In this document: positions 56,876 through 64,000 of the stretch, in pieces
Position numbering within the stretch: the stretch's first letter is position 1
Layout: each line of letters starts with the position of its first letter
Source of the DNA: Mesorhizobium huakuii
GTDB lineage: Bacteria; Pseudomonadota; Alphaproteobacteria; Rhizobiales; Rhizobiaceae
Length of the DNA stretch: 64,000 nt
Assembly: GCF_030160235.1 (NCBI RefSeq)
Contig: NZ_BSNY01000047.1
Coordinates: 1 to 64,000, forward strand
Direction of reading: 5' to 3'
The notes under the pieces: model-generated
Told to the model about the DNA's origin: nothing
The model's database searches: none
What the model saw: the letters and a program-made list of their open reading frames with translations, nothing else
Made by a program: the position numbers and the translations under genes

Positions 56876-57703
56876 TCAGCCGACGAAGGCGCGCTCGACG
56901 ACGAAGGTCGCGGGATGGCTGAGCGAGCCTTCCTGGAAGCCGAGGCTTTCGGCGAGCTCCTTGACGTCCTTGAGCATATGCATCGAGCCGCAGATCATGA
57001 TGCGGTCCGTTTCCGGATTGAGCTTCTCGATGCCGAGGTCGGCGTAGAACTTGCCCGAGCCGATCAGGGCGGTGATGCGGCCCATGCGGGCCGATTCTTC
57101 GCGGGTCGTCGAATTGTAGAGCGTGACGCGGCCGGTGGTCAGTTCGCCGATCAGCGGGTCGTTCTCCAGCGCCGCCACCAGTTCCTGGCCGTAGGTCAGC
57201 TCGGCATTGTCGCGGCAGGTATGGGTCAGGATCAGCTGGTCGAATTTTTCATAGGTGTCGGGGTCGCGCAGCAGGCTGGCGAAGGGCGCGATGCCGGTGC
57301 CGGTCGAGATCATGAACAGCCGCTTGGCTGGGGTCAGTGCGTCGACCACCAGCGTGCCGGTCGACTTCTGGCGCATGATGACGGTGTCGCCGACCTGGAT
57401 CTTCTGCAGTTCCGAGGTCAGCGGGCCGTCCGGCACCTTGATCGAGAAGAATTCCAGCTCTTCGTCCCAGGCCGGGCTCGCCACCGAATAGGCGCGGAAC
57501 ACCGGCTTCTCGGCATTGGGCAGGCCGATCATCACGAACTCGCCGGAGCGGAAGCGCAGCGACTGCGGACGGGTGATGCGGAACGAGAACAACCGGTCGG
57601 TGTAGTGCTTCACCGAGACGACGGTTTCGGCATAGACATTGGCCGGAATCGGAAACTGCAGCGGGCGGGCGCCGGCGGTGTTGAAGGCGGACGTGGTGTT
57701 CAT
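56876..57703 (-). CDS. fpr: Ferredoxin-NADP reductase
   Basis: FAD enzyme moving electrons between NADPH and ferredoxin or flavodoxin. 275 aa from the ATG at 57703. The FAD domain shows FRAYSVASPAWDEELEFFSI (RxYS motif), and the NADP domain shows MISTGTGIAPFASLLRDP, THTCRDNAELTY and MICGSMHMLKDV, with a short C-terminal tail ending VERAFVG. This is the bacterial subclass found in alphaproteobacteria, linked to oxidative-stress defence. It is divergent from hyuA, 220 bases away. Confidence 0.95.
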   Translation of the reverse strand: MNTTSAFNTAGARPLQFPIPANVYAETVVSVKHYTDRLFSFRITRPQSLRFRSGEFVMIGLPNAEKPVFRAYSVASPAWDEELEFFSIKVPDGPLTSELQKIQVGDTVIMRQKSTGTLVVDALTPAKRLFMISTGTGIAPFASLLRDPDTYEKFDQLILTHTCRDNAELTYGQELVAALENDPLIGELTTGRVTLYNSTTREESARMGRITALIGSGKFYADLGIEKLNPETDRIMICGSMHMLKDVKELAESLGFQEGSLSHPATFVVERAFVG

Positions 57704-57829
57704 CAAATCCAACTTTCTGGCCCAGCCGGGGACGCGGGCGCCAAACTTTCACCTGCTCGCCCGGACCGTTCAGGTCCCGGCGTGCTGCTCGCACACTCCA
57801 AAGCGGTAAGCTCTTGTGTCCGGAATTTA

Positions 57830-57841
57830 TTAGTATACAAA
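57830..57841. promoter_or_regulatory. GTATAC-centred palindrome upstream of hyuA
   Basis: TTAGTATACAAA reads as TTnGTATACnAA on both strands. Sites of this form are typical of FadR-type GntR regulators. It lies 82 bases before hyuA. A related AATGTATACCAC is at 62772-62783 upstream of the amino-acid binding protein gene. Confidence 0.45.
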
Positions 57842-57923
57842 CGATATTTGCGTCAAGATACCGTCGCGAAACACCTTTCCAAACTGTGCCATATCCGTAG
57901 TCCCAGCATTTCGGGTTTCGACA

Positions 57924-60008
57924 ATGAAAGAGAATTTTTCGGTGCAGCCGCCGGATTCCCTGGGCAGCGTCGTGGCCGGCATCGATGTCGGCGGGACCTT
58001 TACCGACCTGCTTCTGATCGACGGCAGGCACGGCGGCAAGGTGCATATCGCCAAGACCCCGACGACGGTCGACAACCAGGCCTTCGGCGTGGTTTCGGCA
58101 CTTGGCGCCACCGGATTTGCCATCGACGGCATCGACCTCATCGTGCACGGCACGACCACCACCACCAATGCCGTGCTGGAGCGCCGTCTGGCCAGGACCG
58201 GCATGATCACCACGCGCGGCTTTCGCGACGTGATCGAGCTTGGCCGGCGCACCCGGCCGCAACCCTATGGCATGACCGGCACCTTCGTTCCCGTCATCCC
58301 GCGCAATCTCAGGCTCGAAGTGTCGGAGCGCGTCGAGGCGTCCGGCGCGGTGCGCACGCCGCTCGACGAGGCCGAAATGCGCGATGCGGTGAAGGCGCTG
58401 ATCGCGGCCGGCTGCGAATCCCTCGTCATCCATTTCCTGCATTCCTACGCTAACCCGTTGCACGAGCGGCGCGCCGCCGAGATCGCCGCGGAGCTTTGGC
58501 CGAACGGCTACATCACCACGGGCCATGCGCTGCTGTCGGAAGCCCGCGAATTCGAGCGTGGGGTGACGGCTTCCGTCAACGCCTCGGTGCAGCCGATCCT
58601 CGAGCGCTATGTCGAGCGGCTGCGCAAGGAATTGGCGGCAAAGGGCTATGCCCGCGACTTCCTGATCATGAACGGCAATGGCGGCATGATCTCGGCCCGC
58701 TTCGTCACACGTGAATCGGCCAAGACCGTCATGTCCGGCCCGGCCTCCGGCGTCATCGCCGCCGCCTATACGGGCAAGCGCGCCGGCTTCGAAAACCTTG
58801 TGACCTACGACATGGGCGGCACCTCGACCGACGTGGCGCTGATCCGCAACGCCGAGCCGGCGGTCTCCAACGAGATCGAGATCGAGTATGCCATGCCGAT
58901 CCATGTGCCGATGGTCGCGGTGCACACGGTCGGCGCCGGCGGCGGCTCGATCGCCCGTGTCGACGCGGCCGGCCTGATCCAGATCGGCCCGGAAAGTGCG
59001 GGCGCCAATCCCGGCCCGATCTGCTACGGCCGTGGCGGCCTGGAGCCGACCATCACCGATGCCAATCTGGTGCTCGGCCGGTTGGCGCCGAAGAAATTGC
59101 TGGCCGTCGAAAATCCGGTCACCGTGGAGAGCGTCACCGGCATTTTCGAGGACAGGATCGGCAAGGCCACCGGCCTGTCGGGCGTCGAGGCTGCGGGCGC
59201 GGTGCTGCGGCTCGGCAACATGAAGATGGCCGGCGCCATCCGCATGGTCTCGGTGTCGCGCGGCCACGATCCCCGCGATTTCGCGCTGTTCGCCTTCGGC
59301 GGCGCCGGGCCGCTGCATGCAACGGCATTGGCGCGCGAACTCGGCCTGCCCCGCGTGCTGGTGCCGGCGCGTCCCGGCATCACCAACGCGCTCGGCTGCG
59401 TCGTCGCCGACCTGCGTCATGACTTCGTCAACACCATCAACCAGCCGGTCGCGGTGCTCGACGAAATCCAGCTTCATCAAGTATTGGAACGGCACCGAAA
59501 CGAAGGCGAGGAGCTGATCGCCAAGGAAGCGGTGAAGCCGGAGACGATCCGCGTCACCCACTCCGCCGACATGCAGTTCGTTGGCCAGACCCACATCATC
59601 AACGTGCCGCTGCCGTCTTCCACAGTGACACGGCAGGAGCTGCAGGCCCTGTTCGAAAAGGCCTATTTCGCCCGCTTCAAGGTCGAGCTGCCGGAAATCC
59701 GCGCCAACCTCGTTAACCTCAACACCTCGGTCACGGGCGTGCGGCCGGCGATCGACCTGTCTCGCCTGATCGACCCGGCCGGGCGCGCCACGACACTCGA
59801 CGAGGCGCGGCGTGAGATCCGGCCGGTCTGGTATGCGGGCCAGTGGCACGACACGCCGGTATACGCACGCGAAAAACTGCCGCTCGATGCCGTCATCGAC
59901 GGGCCGGCAATCCTCGAACAGATGGACGCCACCACCGTGCTCGAACCCGGCGACCGCGCCTGCTGCGATGCCGACGGCAACATCATCATCGACATTGGCG
60001 AGGCCTGA
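57924..60008 (+). CDS. hyuA: Hydantoinase/oxoprolinase subunit A
   Basis: ATP-dependent amidohydrolase subunit of 694 aa, N-methylhydantoinase/5-oxoprolinase family. The N terminus has the ASKHA phosphate loop VAGIDVGGTFTDLLLI, then IVHGTTTTTNAVLERR, and the middle has LVTYDMGGTSTDVALI and VGAGGGSIARVD. With HyuB it would open a five-membered lactam or hydantoin ring (5-oxoproline, N-methylhydantoin or similar) using ATP. Start at 57924; one base separates its stop from hyuB. The real substrate is unknown. Confidence 0.93.
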   Translation: MKENFSVQPPDSLGSVVAGIDVGGTFTDLLLIDGRHGGKVHIAKTPTTVDNQAFGVVSALGATGFAIDGIDLIVHGTTTTTNAVLERRLARTGMITTRGFRDVIELGRRTRPQPYGMTGTFVPVIPRNLRLEVSERVEASGAVRTPLDEAEMRDAVKALIAAGCESLVIHFLHSYANPLHERRAAEIAAELWPNGYITTGHALLSEAREFERGVTASVNASVQPILERYVERLRKELAAKGYARDFLIMNGNGGMISARFVTRESAKTVMSGPASGVIAAAYTGKRAGFENLVTYDMGGTSTDVALIRNAEPAVSNEIEIEYAMPIHVPMVAVHTVGAGGGSIARVDAAGLIQIGPESAGANPGPICYGRGGLEPTITDANLVLGRLAPKKLLAVENPVTVESVTGIFEDRIGKATGLSGVEAAGAVLRLGNMKMAGAIRMVSVSRGHDPRDFALFAFGGAGPLHATALARELGLPRVLVPARPGITNALGCVVADLRHDFVNTINQPVAVLDEIQLHQVLERHRNEGEELIAKEAVKPETIRVTHSADMQFVGQTHIINVPLPSSTVTRQELQALFEKAYFARFKVELPEIRANLVNLNTSVTGVRPAIDLSRLIDPAGRATTLDEARREIRPVWYAGQWHDTPVYAREKLPLDAVIDGPAILEQMDATTVLEPGDRACCDADGNIIIDIGEA

Positions 60009-60009
60009 C

Positions 60010-61707
60010 ATGCCCGACATTGATATGGCAAAGCTTGACGCCATCACGCTTTCGGTTCTCCAGGCGGCGTTGCAGCAGGTCTGCGACGAGATGGACCTGA
60101 CCTTTTCCCGTGCTGCCTTCTCGCCTGTGATCGCCGAGGCCAATGACCGTTCCGACGGCATCTATTCCGCCGTCGACGGCTCGCTGATCGCGCAAGGGTC
60201 GCAGGGCCTGCCGGTGTTCGTCGGCGTCATGCAATATTCGACGAAGACGGTGATAGAGATGATCGCCGATGGGCGTTGCCTAGCCCCAGAACCCGGCGAC
60301 ATCTACATCGTCAACGACCCCTATCTCGGCGGCACGCATCTGATGGATGTGCGCTTCGCCATGCCGGTCTACCGCGATGGGAAAATCTTCTGCTGGCTGT
60401 CCAACACCGGCCATTGGCCCGACATTGGCGGCTCGGTGCCGGGCGGGTTTTCCGCGTCCGCGACAGCCGTGGAGCAGGAAGGTTTGCGGCTGCCGCCCGT
60501 CAAACTGTTCAAGAAGGGCGTGCTCGATCCCGAGATCTACGCCATCATCTGCTCCAACATCCGGGTCGCCGACCAGCGCATTGGCGACATCAGGGCGCAG
60601 GCGGCCGCGCTGCTGATCGGCCAGGATAGGCTCAATGGAATCCTGGATCGTTACGGTGACGAAACGGTTGTCGAGGCAATCGCTGAACTGCGCCGCCGCG
60701 CCGCCGAGCAGATGCGCGCCAACATCGCGGCGATTCCCGACGGCACGTACCATTCCAAGGCCTTTGTCGATTCCGACGGGGTGGTCAACGAGCCGCTGAC
60801 CATCGCGCTTGCGGTGGAGAAACAAGGCGACACGCTGACCTTCGATTTTGCCGGTTCTTCAAAACCCTGCGCCGGGCCGATGAACAGCGTGCTGGCGACG
60901 ACCTTGTCCTCGGTCTATCTCGCCATGCGCCACATCTTCCCGGATGTGCCGATCAGCGCCGGCGCTTTCGAACCGTTGATCGTCAAGCGTCCGGAGGGCA
61001 CCTTCCTCGACGCCAAATATCCGCGCCCCGTGTCCGGCTGCGCGGCGGAGGTCTCGCAGCGCATCGCCGAGGCTGTGTTCGCGGCCATGGTGCAGGCGCT
61101 GCCCGACAAGGTGACGGCGGCGCCCGCCGGCTCCAGCGGCAATTTCGCGCTCGGTGGCAACGACCCGGCGCGCGGCCGCGATTATGTGATGTATCAGATC
61201 TCCGGTGGCGGCTATGGCGGCAATTCAGGCCATGACGGCCTGACCAATGGCTGCTCGACCATCGGCATCTCCAAATCGCCGCCGGTCGAGATCATGGAGC
61301 AAGCTTTTCCGGTGCTCTACCGCCACTACGCCTTGCGCGAAGGTTCGGGCGGCGCCGGCAAGCACCGCGGCGGTTTCGGCCTCGCCTATGAGGTCGAGAT
61401 CCTGCGCGGCGACGCGCGGGCCTCCTTCGTCATGGATCACGGCCGCTTCGGCCCGCAAGGCGCGCTTGGCGGCAAGGACGGCGAGCCAAACAGCGTGACC
61501 GTCTTCCGTGACGGCGTGGCGCATGTGCCGCCGCATCTGTCCAAGGAGCAGGATATCCCGCTGAAAGCCGGCGACCGCGTGCGCGTCGGCACGCCGGGCG
61601 GTGGCGGCTATGGCGATCCGCGCGAGCGTGATCCGGAATTGGTCGCCGAGGACGTCAGGCTTGGTTACTATACGGAAGAGCAAGCCAGGAACCTTTTCGG
61701 GGCCTGA
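60010..61707 (+). CDS. hyuB: Hydantoinase/oxoprolinase subunit B
   Basis: Partner subunit of 565 aa. Recognisable blocks are LQQVCDEMDLTFSRAAFSP, DIYIVNDPYLGGTHLMDV, NTGHWPDIGGSVPGGFSA, GSSGNFALGGNDP and the glycine-rich C terminus GTPGGGGYGDP. Start ATG at 60010 follows the hyuA stop at once, with likely translational coupling. Together the subunits form the active complex; HyuB alone lacks the nucleotide-binding fold. No regulator or transporter is in the same transcript, although an amino-acid binding protein gene lies 1.2 kb further on. Confidence 0.93.
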   Translation: MPDIDMAKLDAITLSVLQAALQQVCDEMDLTFSRAAFSPVIAEANDRSDGIYSAVDGSLIAQGSQGLPVFVGVMQYSTKTVIEMIADGRCLAPEPGDIYIVNDPYLGGTHLMDVRFAMPVYRDGKIFCWLSNTGHWPDIGGSVPGGFSASATAVEQEGLRLPPVKLFKKGVLDPEIYAIICSNIRVADQRIGDIRAQAAALLIGQDRLNGILDRYGDETVVEAIAELRRRAAEQMRANIAAIPDGTYHSKAFVDSDGVVNEPLTIALAVEKQGDTLTFDFAGSSKPCAGPMNSVLATTLSSVYLAMRHIFPDVPISAGAFEPLIVKRPEGTFLDAKYPRPVSGCAAEVSQRIAEAVFAAMVQALPDKVTAAPAGSSGNFALGGNDPARGRDYVMYQISGGGYGGNSGHDGLTNGCSTIGISKSPPVEIMEQAFPVLYRHYALREGSGGAGKHRGGFGLAYEVEILRGDARASFVMDHGRFGPQGALGGKDGEPNSVTVFRDGVAHVPPHLSKEQDIPLKAGDRVRVGTPGGGGYGDPRERDPELVAEDVRLGYYTEEQARNLFGA

Positions 61708-61790
61708 CGACCTTCATATGCGGTGCCCGGGGCCTCCAACAGTCCCCTGACGGGTGGTCGAAGCCGAACCGCGCGGCCTCATGGCCGCGC

Positions 61791-62675
61791 CTACACGGCT
61801 GCCTTCAGCGCGGCGGCGAATTTCTGCGCGATCTTCGTGAAACCCGCCGGCGTCGGATGCAACTCATTGGCCCAGTCGGCGGCCGTCAGCGTCCCTTGCG
61901 TATCGACGAGATGGAAGTTGTTGGCGGGCGTGTCGGCCAGCCCCTTCACCAGATCGCGAAACGCCGCCAGCGTGTCATGGACGATCGTCTTGCCTTGCGC
62001 CACGGTCCAGTTGCAGAAGTCGAGCGAAGGTTTCAGCCAGGGACCGGCGCAGGCCGGGTGAACGCCGTTCGGGATCGGAAAATCGTAGCAATGCCCGAAG
62101 ATCGGCACGCCTGGCGCGACCCGGTCGCGCAAGGCGAACAGGTCGAGATAACAGGCCTCGATCATGCCAAGCGCCCTGGTGAAGCGGTCCTTGTTCAGGC
62201 CGGTGGCGTGGCCGTCATTGAAGTCGAGGAAGATGCAGAACTGATCGCCGGCAATGTCGTTGCCGCCGGCCGAGACCAGGATGGCGTCGGGTTTGCCGTC
62301 CAGCCAGTTGGCTTGGTTGCGCAGCGCTGCAATCATCCTTTCCTGCTTGGGAAGCGACATCTCGTCCGTCGCCGCGTCGCCGTGATGCGCCAGGTTGAGG
62401 ATCGTCGGCGGGGCGCTGCCGATCCGGCGCAGTTGCGCGATCACATCGGTGTCGGAGAGCGGCAATCCGTTACCGGTCAGCGGATAGTCGAACCATGAAT
62501 CGCCCTGTGCCAGCATCACCAGCGGGCGGTTGCTGACCGCCGCCTCCAGCGTGTGTGCGCTGTCGCGCGCGGCGGCAAGGCGCTGGATGTTGGCCTGGTG
62601 GATGCGCACACGGTTGGCGATGTCCTCAGCGATCCGACGCTGCGCGGCCTGCTGCACGAATTCCGGCTGATCCAT
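61791..62675 (-). CDS. SGNH/GDSL-type hydrolase
   Basis: 294-aa putative esterase or lipase-like hydrolase. ATG at 62675 has GGGAGG 6 bases upstream. Block I is AQGDSWFDYP (catalytic Ser, GDSW instead of GDSL), block III is VSAGGNDIAGD (Gly-Asn of the oxyanion hole), and block V is NELHPTPAGF, where His is preceded by Glu-Leu rather than Asp-x-x. Residues 1-45 are a charged helix; no clear signal peptide is present, so it may act in the cytosol. The substrate is unknown. It is convergent with hyuB and divergent from the binding-protein gene. Confidence 0.82.
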   Translation of the reverse strand: MDQPEFVQQAAQRRIAEDIANRVRIHQANIQRLAAARDSAHTLEAAVSNRPLVMLAQGDSWFDYPLTGNGLPLSDTDVIAQLRRIGSAPPTILNLAHHGDAATDEMSLPKQERMIAALRNQANWLDGKPDAILVSAGGNDIAGDQFCIFLDFNDGHATGLNKDRFTRALGMIEACYLDLFALRDRVAPGVPIFGHCYDFPIPNGVHPACAGPWLKPSLDFCNWTVAQGKTIVHDTLAAFRDLVKGLADTPANNFHLVDTQGTLTAADWANELHPTPAGFTKIAQKFAAALKAAV

Positions 62676-62773
62676 TGTCGTCCTCCCGAGCATTGTCCTT
62701 CGGGCAATGCAAATCCCTCGACGAAATCATCGTATTTCAAATCAAGAATTACGGATACTTTGGAGATGGAAAT

Positions 62774-62795
62774 GTATACCACAAGTTTCCTTGTG
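62774..62795. promoter_or_regulatory. GTATAC palindrome and adjacent CACAAG/CTTGTG inverted repeat
   Basis: GTATAC at 62774-62779 is followed at once by CACAAG-TTTC-CTTGTG (62780-62795, a perfect 6-bp inverted repeat), 150 bases before the amino-acid binding protein gene and 99 bases before the SGNH gene. This may be an operator or leader hairpin in the divergent promoter region. Confidence 0.4.
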
Positions 62796-62945
62796 CGGGG
62801 AAGATGTACCGCGAAATAAAGGCGCAGCCCTGTTGTCGACGTTTCGTATCCGCACCGCGCCGTGATCGCCGCAGCGCATGTCGCTTCCGTCTCCGCCGGA
62901 AGCACCGGAGCCGGTAGACTTCGCCGGTCAACGGAGATCTGGAAC

Positions 62946-63719
62946 ATGCGTCTTTTCGGTCGTTTCGTGCTTGCCGCTTCCGTCGCCCTTACCCTTGCCG
63001 CCGGTGCCGCCAGCGCCCAGGACAAGCTCAGGATCGGCACCGAAGGCGCCTATCCGCCCTTCAACTACGCCAATGCCGACGGCACGCTGGGCGGCTTCGA
63101 CATCGACCTCGGCAAGGCGCTGTGCGCGCAGATGAAGGCCGAGTGCGAATTCACCGTCCAGGATTTCGACGGCTCTATTCCCGCGCTGCAAGCCGGCAAG
63201 TTCGATGCCATCATCAACATCACCATCACGCCCGAACGGGCCGAGAAGGTGGAGTTCACCCACAAATATTATCAGACGCCGCCGGCCATCGCCGTGCCGA
63301 AGGATTCCACCATCGCGGGCACCTCGCCGGACGATTTGAAAGGCAAGGCGCTCGGCGTGCAGACCGCCACCATCCATCAGAAATTCGCCGAGCAGAGATA
63401 TGCGGGCTCGACCGTCAAGGCCTACCCCACCGGCGACGATGCCCGCACCGACATGGCCAATGGCCGCCTCGACGCGATGATGGACGGCTCGATCATCCTG
63501 ACCGAATGGCTGAAGAAGCCCGACGGCGCCTGCTGCAAGCTGCTTGGCACGCTGACGGCCGATCCGGCCATCCATGGCCCCGGCGTCGGCATCGCCCTGC
63601 AGAAGGGCAACAAGGAACTCGCCGGCAAGTTCAATGCGGCGATCGACGCCTTGCGCGCCAACGGCAAATACAAGGAAATCAACGACAAGTATTTTGCCTT
63701 CGACGTCTACGGCAACTGA
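62946..63719 (+). CDS. Amino-acid ABC transporter substrate-binding protein
   Basis: Periplasmic family 3 binding protein of 257 aa. The signal peptide is residues 1-24 (VLAASVALTLAAGAASA, cleavage before QD). The mature part begins KLRIGTEGAYPPFNYANADG and contains GGFDIDLGKALCAQM, which fits polar amino-acid binders. Two Cys pairs (Cys61 with Cys68-region and CC near residue 197) may form disulfides. The frame opens at 62862, but the ATG at 62946 fits the signal peptide. A terminator follows at once, and no permease gene is within the window, so its transporter partners may lie to the right or elsewhere. Confidence 0.92.
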   Translation: MRLFGRFVLAASVALTLAAGAASAQDKLRIGTEGAYPPFNYANADGTLGGFDIDLGKALCAQMKAECEFTVQDFDGSIPALQAGKFDAIINITITPERAEKVEFTHKYYQTPPAIAVPKDSTIAGTSPDDLKGKALGVQTATIHQKFAEQRYAGSTVKAYPTGDDARTDMANGRLDAMMDGSIILTEWLKKPDGACCKLLGTLTADPAIHGPGVGIALQKGNKELAGKFNAAIDALRANGKYKEINDKYFAFDVYGN

Positions 63720-63740
63720 GGCCGGCAACTAACGCCTTCC

Positions 63741-63768
63741 GGCAGCGCAGCTTGGCGCTGCCGTTTTT
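63741..63768 (+). terminator. Rho-independent terminator after the binding-protein gene
   Basis: GGCAGCGC and GCGCTGCC form an 8-bp stem around AGCTTG, followed by GTTTTT. It ends only about 6 bases before the next start codon, so the downstream gene may be attenuated from this transcript. Confidence 0.85.
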
Positions 63769-63773
63769 CATGA

Positions 63774-64000
63774 ATGATGGAGACCTTCTTGGCTGAGCGG
63801 CGTTCCCCTTTCTACAGCAGCATCGTCGGGCTCGGCGCGACCATGGGTCGGGTCGGCGGCGATTTCATCTCGGCCAAATACTATTCCGGCATCGCCGACG
63901 AGCACCTGAACACGCGGGCAAATGTCGGCGTGCAGGATCTGAGCACCATGGGCAAGATGGACATCAAGGGGCCGGAGGCCGAAGCGCTGGTCAACCATGT
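63774..64000 (+). CDS. GcvT-family protein (aminomethyltransferase-like), cut by the window edge
   Basis: Only the first 75 or so codons are present. Two ATG codons (63774, 63777) open the frame MMETFLAERRSPFYSSIVGLG. The stretch around residues 30-70 (FISAKYYSGIADEHLNTRAN, VGVQDLSTMGKMDIKGPEAE) matches the tetrahydrofolate-dependent aminomethyltransferase fold of GcvT and relatives such as DMSP or glycine-betaine derived demethylases. The residues that separate these families lie further right, so the exact substrate cannot be given. It follows the amino-acid binding protein gene and its terminator. Confidence 0.75.
   Translation, partial: MMETFLAERRSPFYSSIVGLGATMGRVGGDFISAKYYSGIADEHLNTRANVGVQDLSTMGKMDIKGPEAEALVNH

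Noticed and set aside
57249-60161. Open frame of 970 codons on the minus strand
   Set aside because: It is antisense to hyuA, and partly overlaps fpr in another frame; both real genes are certain.

Overview
The window looks like a chromosomal segment of a high-GC alphaproteobacterium of the Rhizobiales, most likely Mesorhizobium or a close relative. The evidence is the gene order dnaK-dnaJ-pmtA followed by pyrF, comM next to gshB, an intergenic palindromic element (15818-15922) of a type I associate with Mesorhizobium, and the density of sugar and amino-acid ABC systems. No rRNA, tRNA or CRISPR array was seen.

Bases 1 to about 8940 are one end of a genomic island. It carries a run of three large tyrosine recombinases plus a small coiled-coil protein (1287-7667), an arrangement that matches the gin operons described for GInt islands, a two-HTH repressor-like protein, a small hypothetical gene, and IS-like repeats at the left edge. 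The island interrupts comM (yifB) after about 76 codons. The rest of comM should lie beyond the left edge of the window.

9-28 kb is core genome. It holds gshB; a glycosyltransferase, GtrA and polytopic membrane protein set; a GGDEF-EAL protein; a De Ley-Doudoroff type galactose operon (SDR, dgoK, dgoA, lactonase); an ATP-grasp enzyme; a cupin gene divergent from a GntR regulator with two abutting palindromes between them; then FMN reductase-pyrF-DUF1330, pmtA, dnaJ and dnaK. 28-34 kb holds two secreted proteins of unknown function that share a Cys-Cys-ending domain; the larger has DUF11-like domains and a tandem Cys-rich repeat. 34-39.5 kb holds rpe, a MatR-like regulator, matB and a BacA/BclA-like ABC peptide transporter.

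39.5-51 kb is a divergent amino-sugar locus. On the left are kinase, GntR regulator, SIS deaminase, nagA and an FAD oxidoreductase. On the right are murQ, an ABC importer and a Gfo/Idh/MocA oxidoreductase. The two arms are joined by TGGTATT repeats phased at 11 bp over both promoters. Together they look like a PTS-independent system for importing and degrading MurNAc, GlcNAc or related peptidoglycan or chitin sugars. 51-64 kb holds an FAH hydrolase and SDR pair, a double aldehyde dehydrogenase with deoC, fpr, hyuAB, an SGNH hydrolase, an amino-acid binding protein and the start of a GcvT-family gene cut by the window edge.

The observations most worth follow-up are the comM island with its asymmetric recombinase trio, the phased operator of the amino-sugar locus, and the secreted protein pair.
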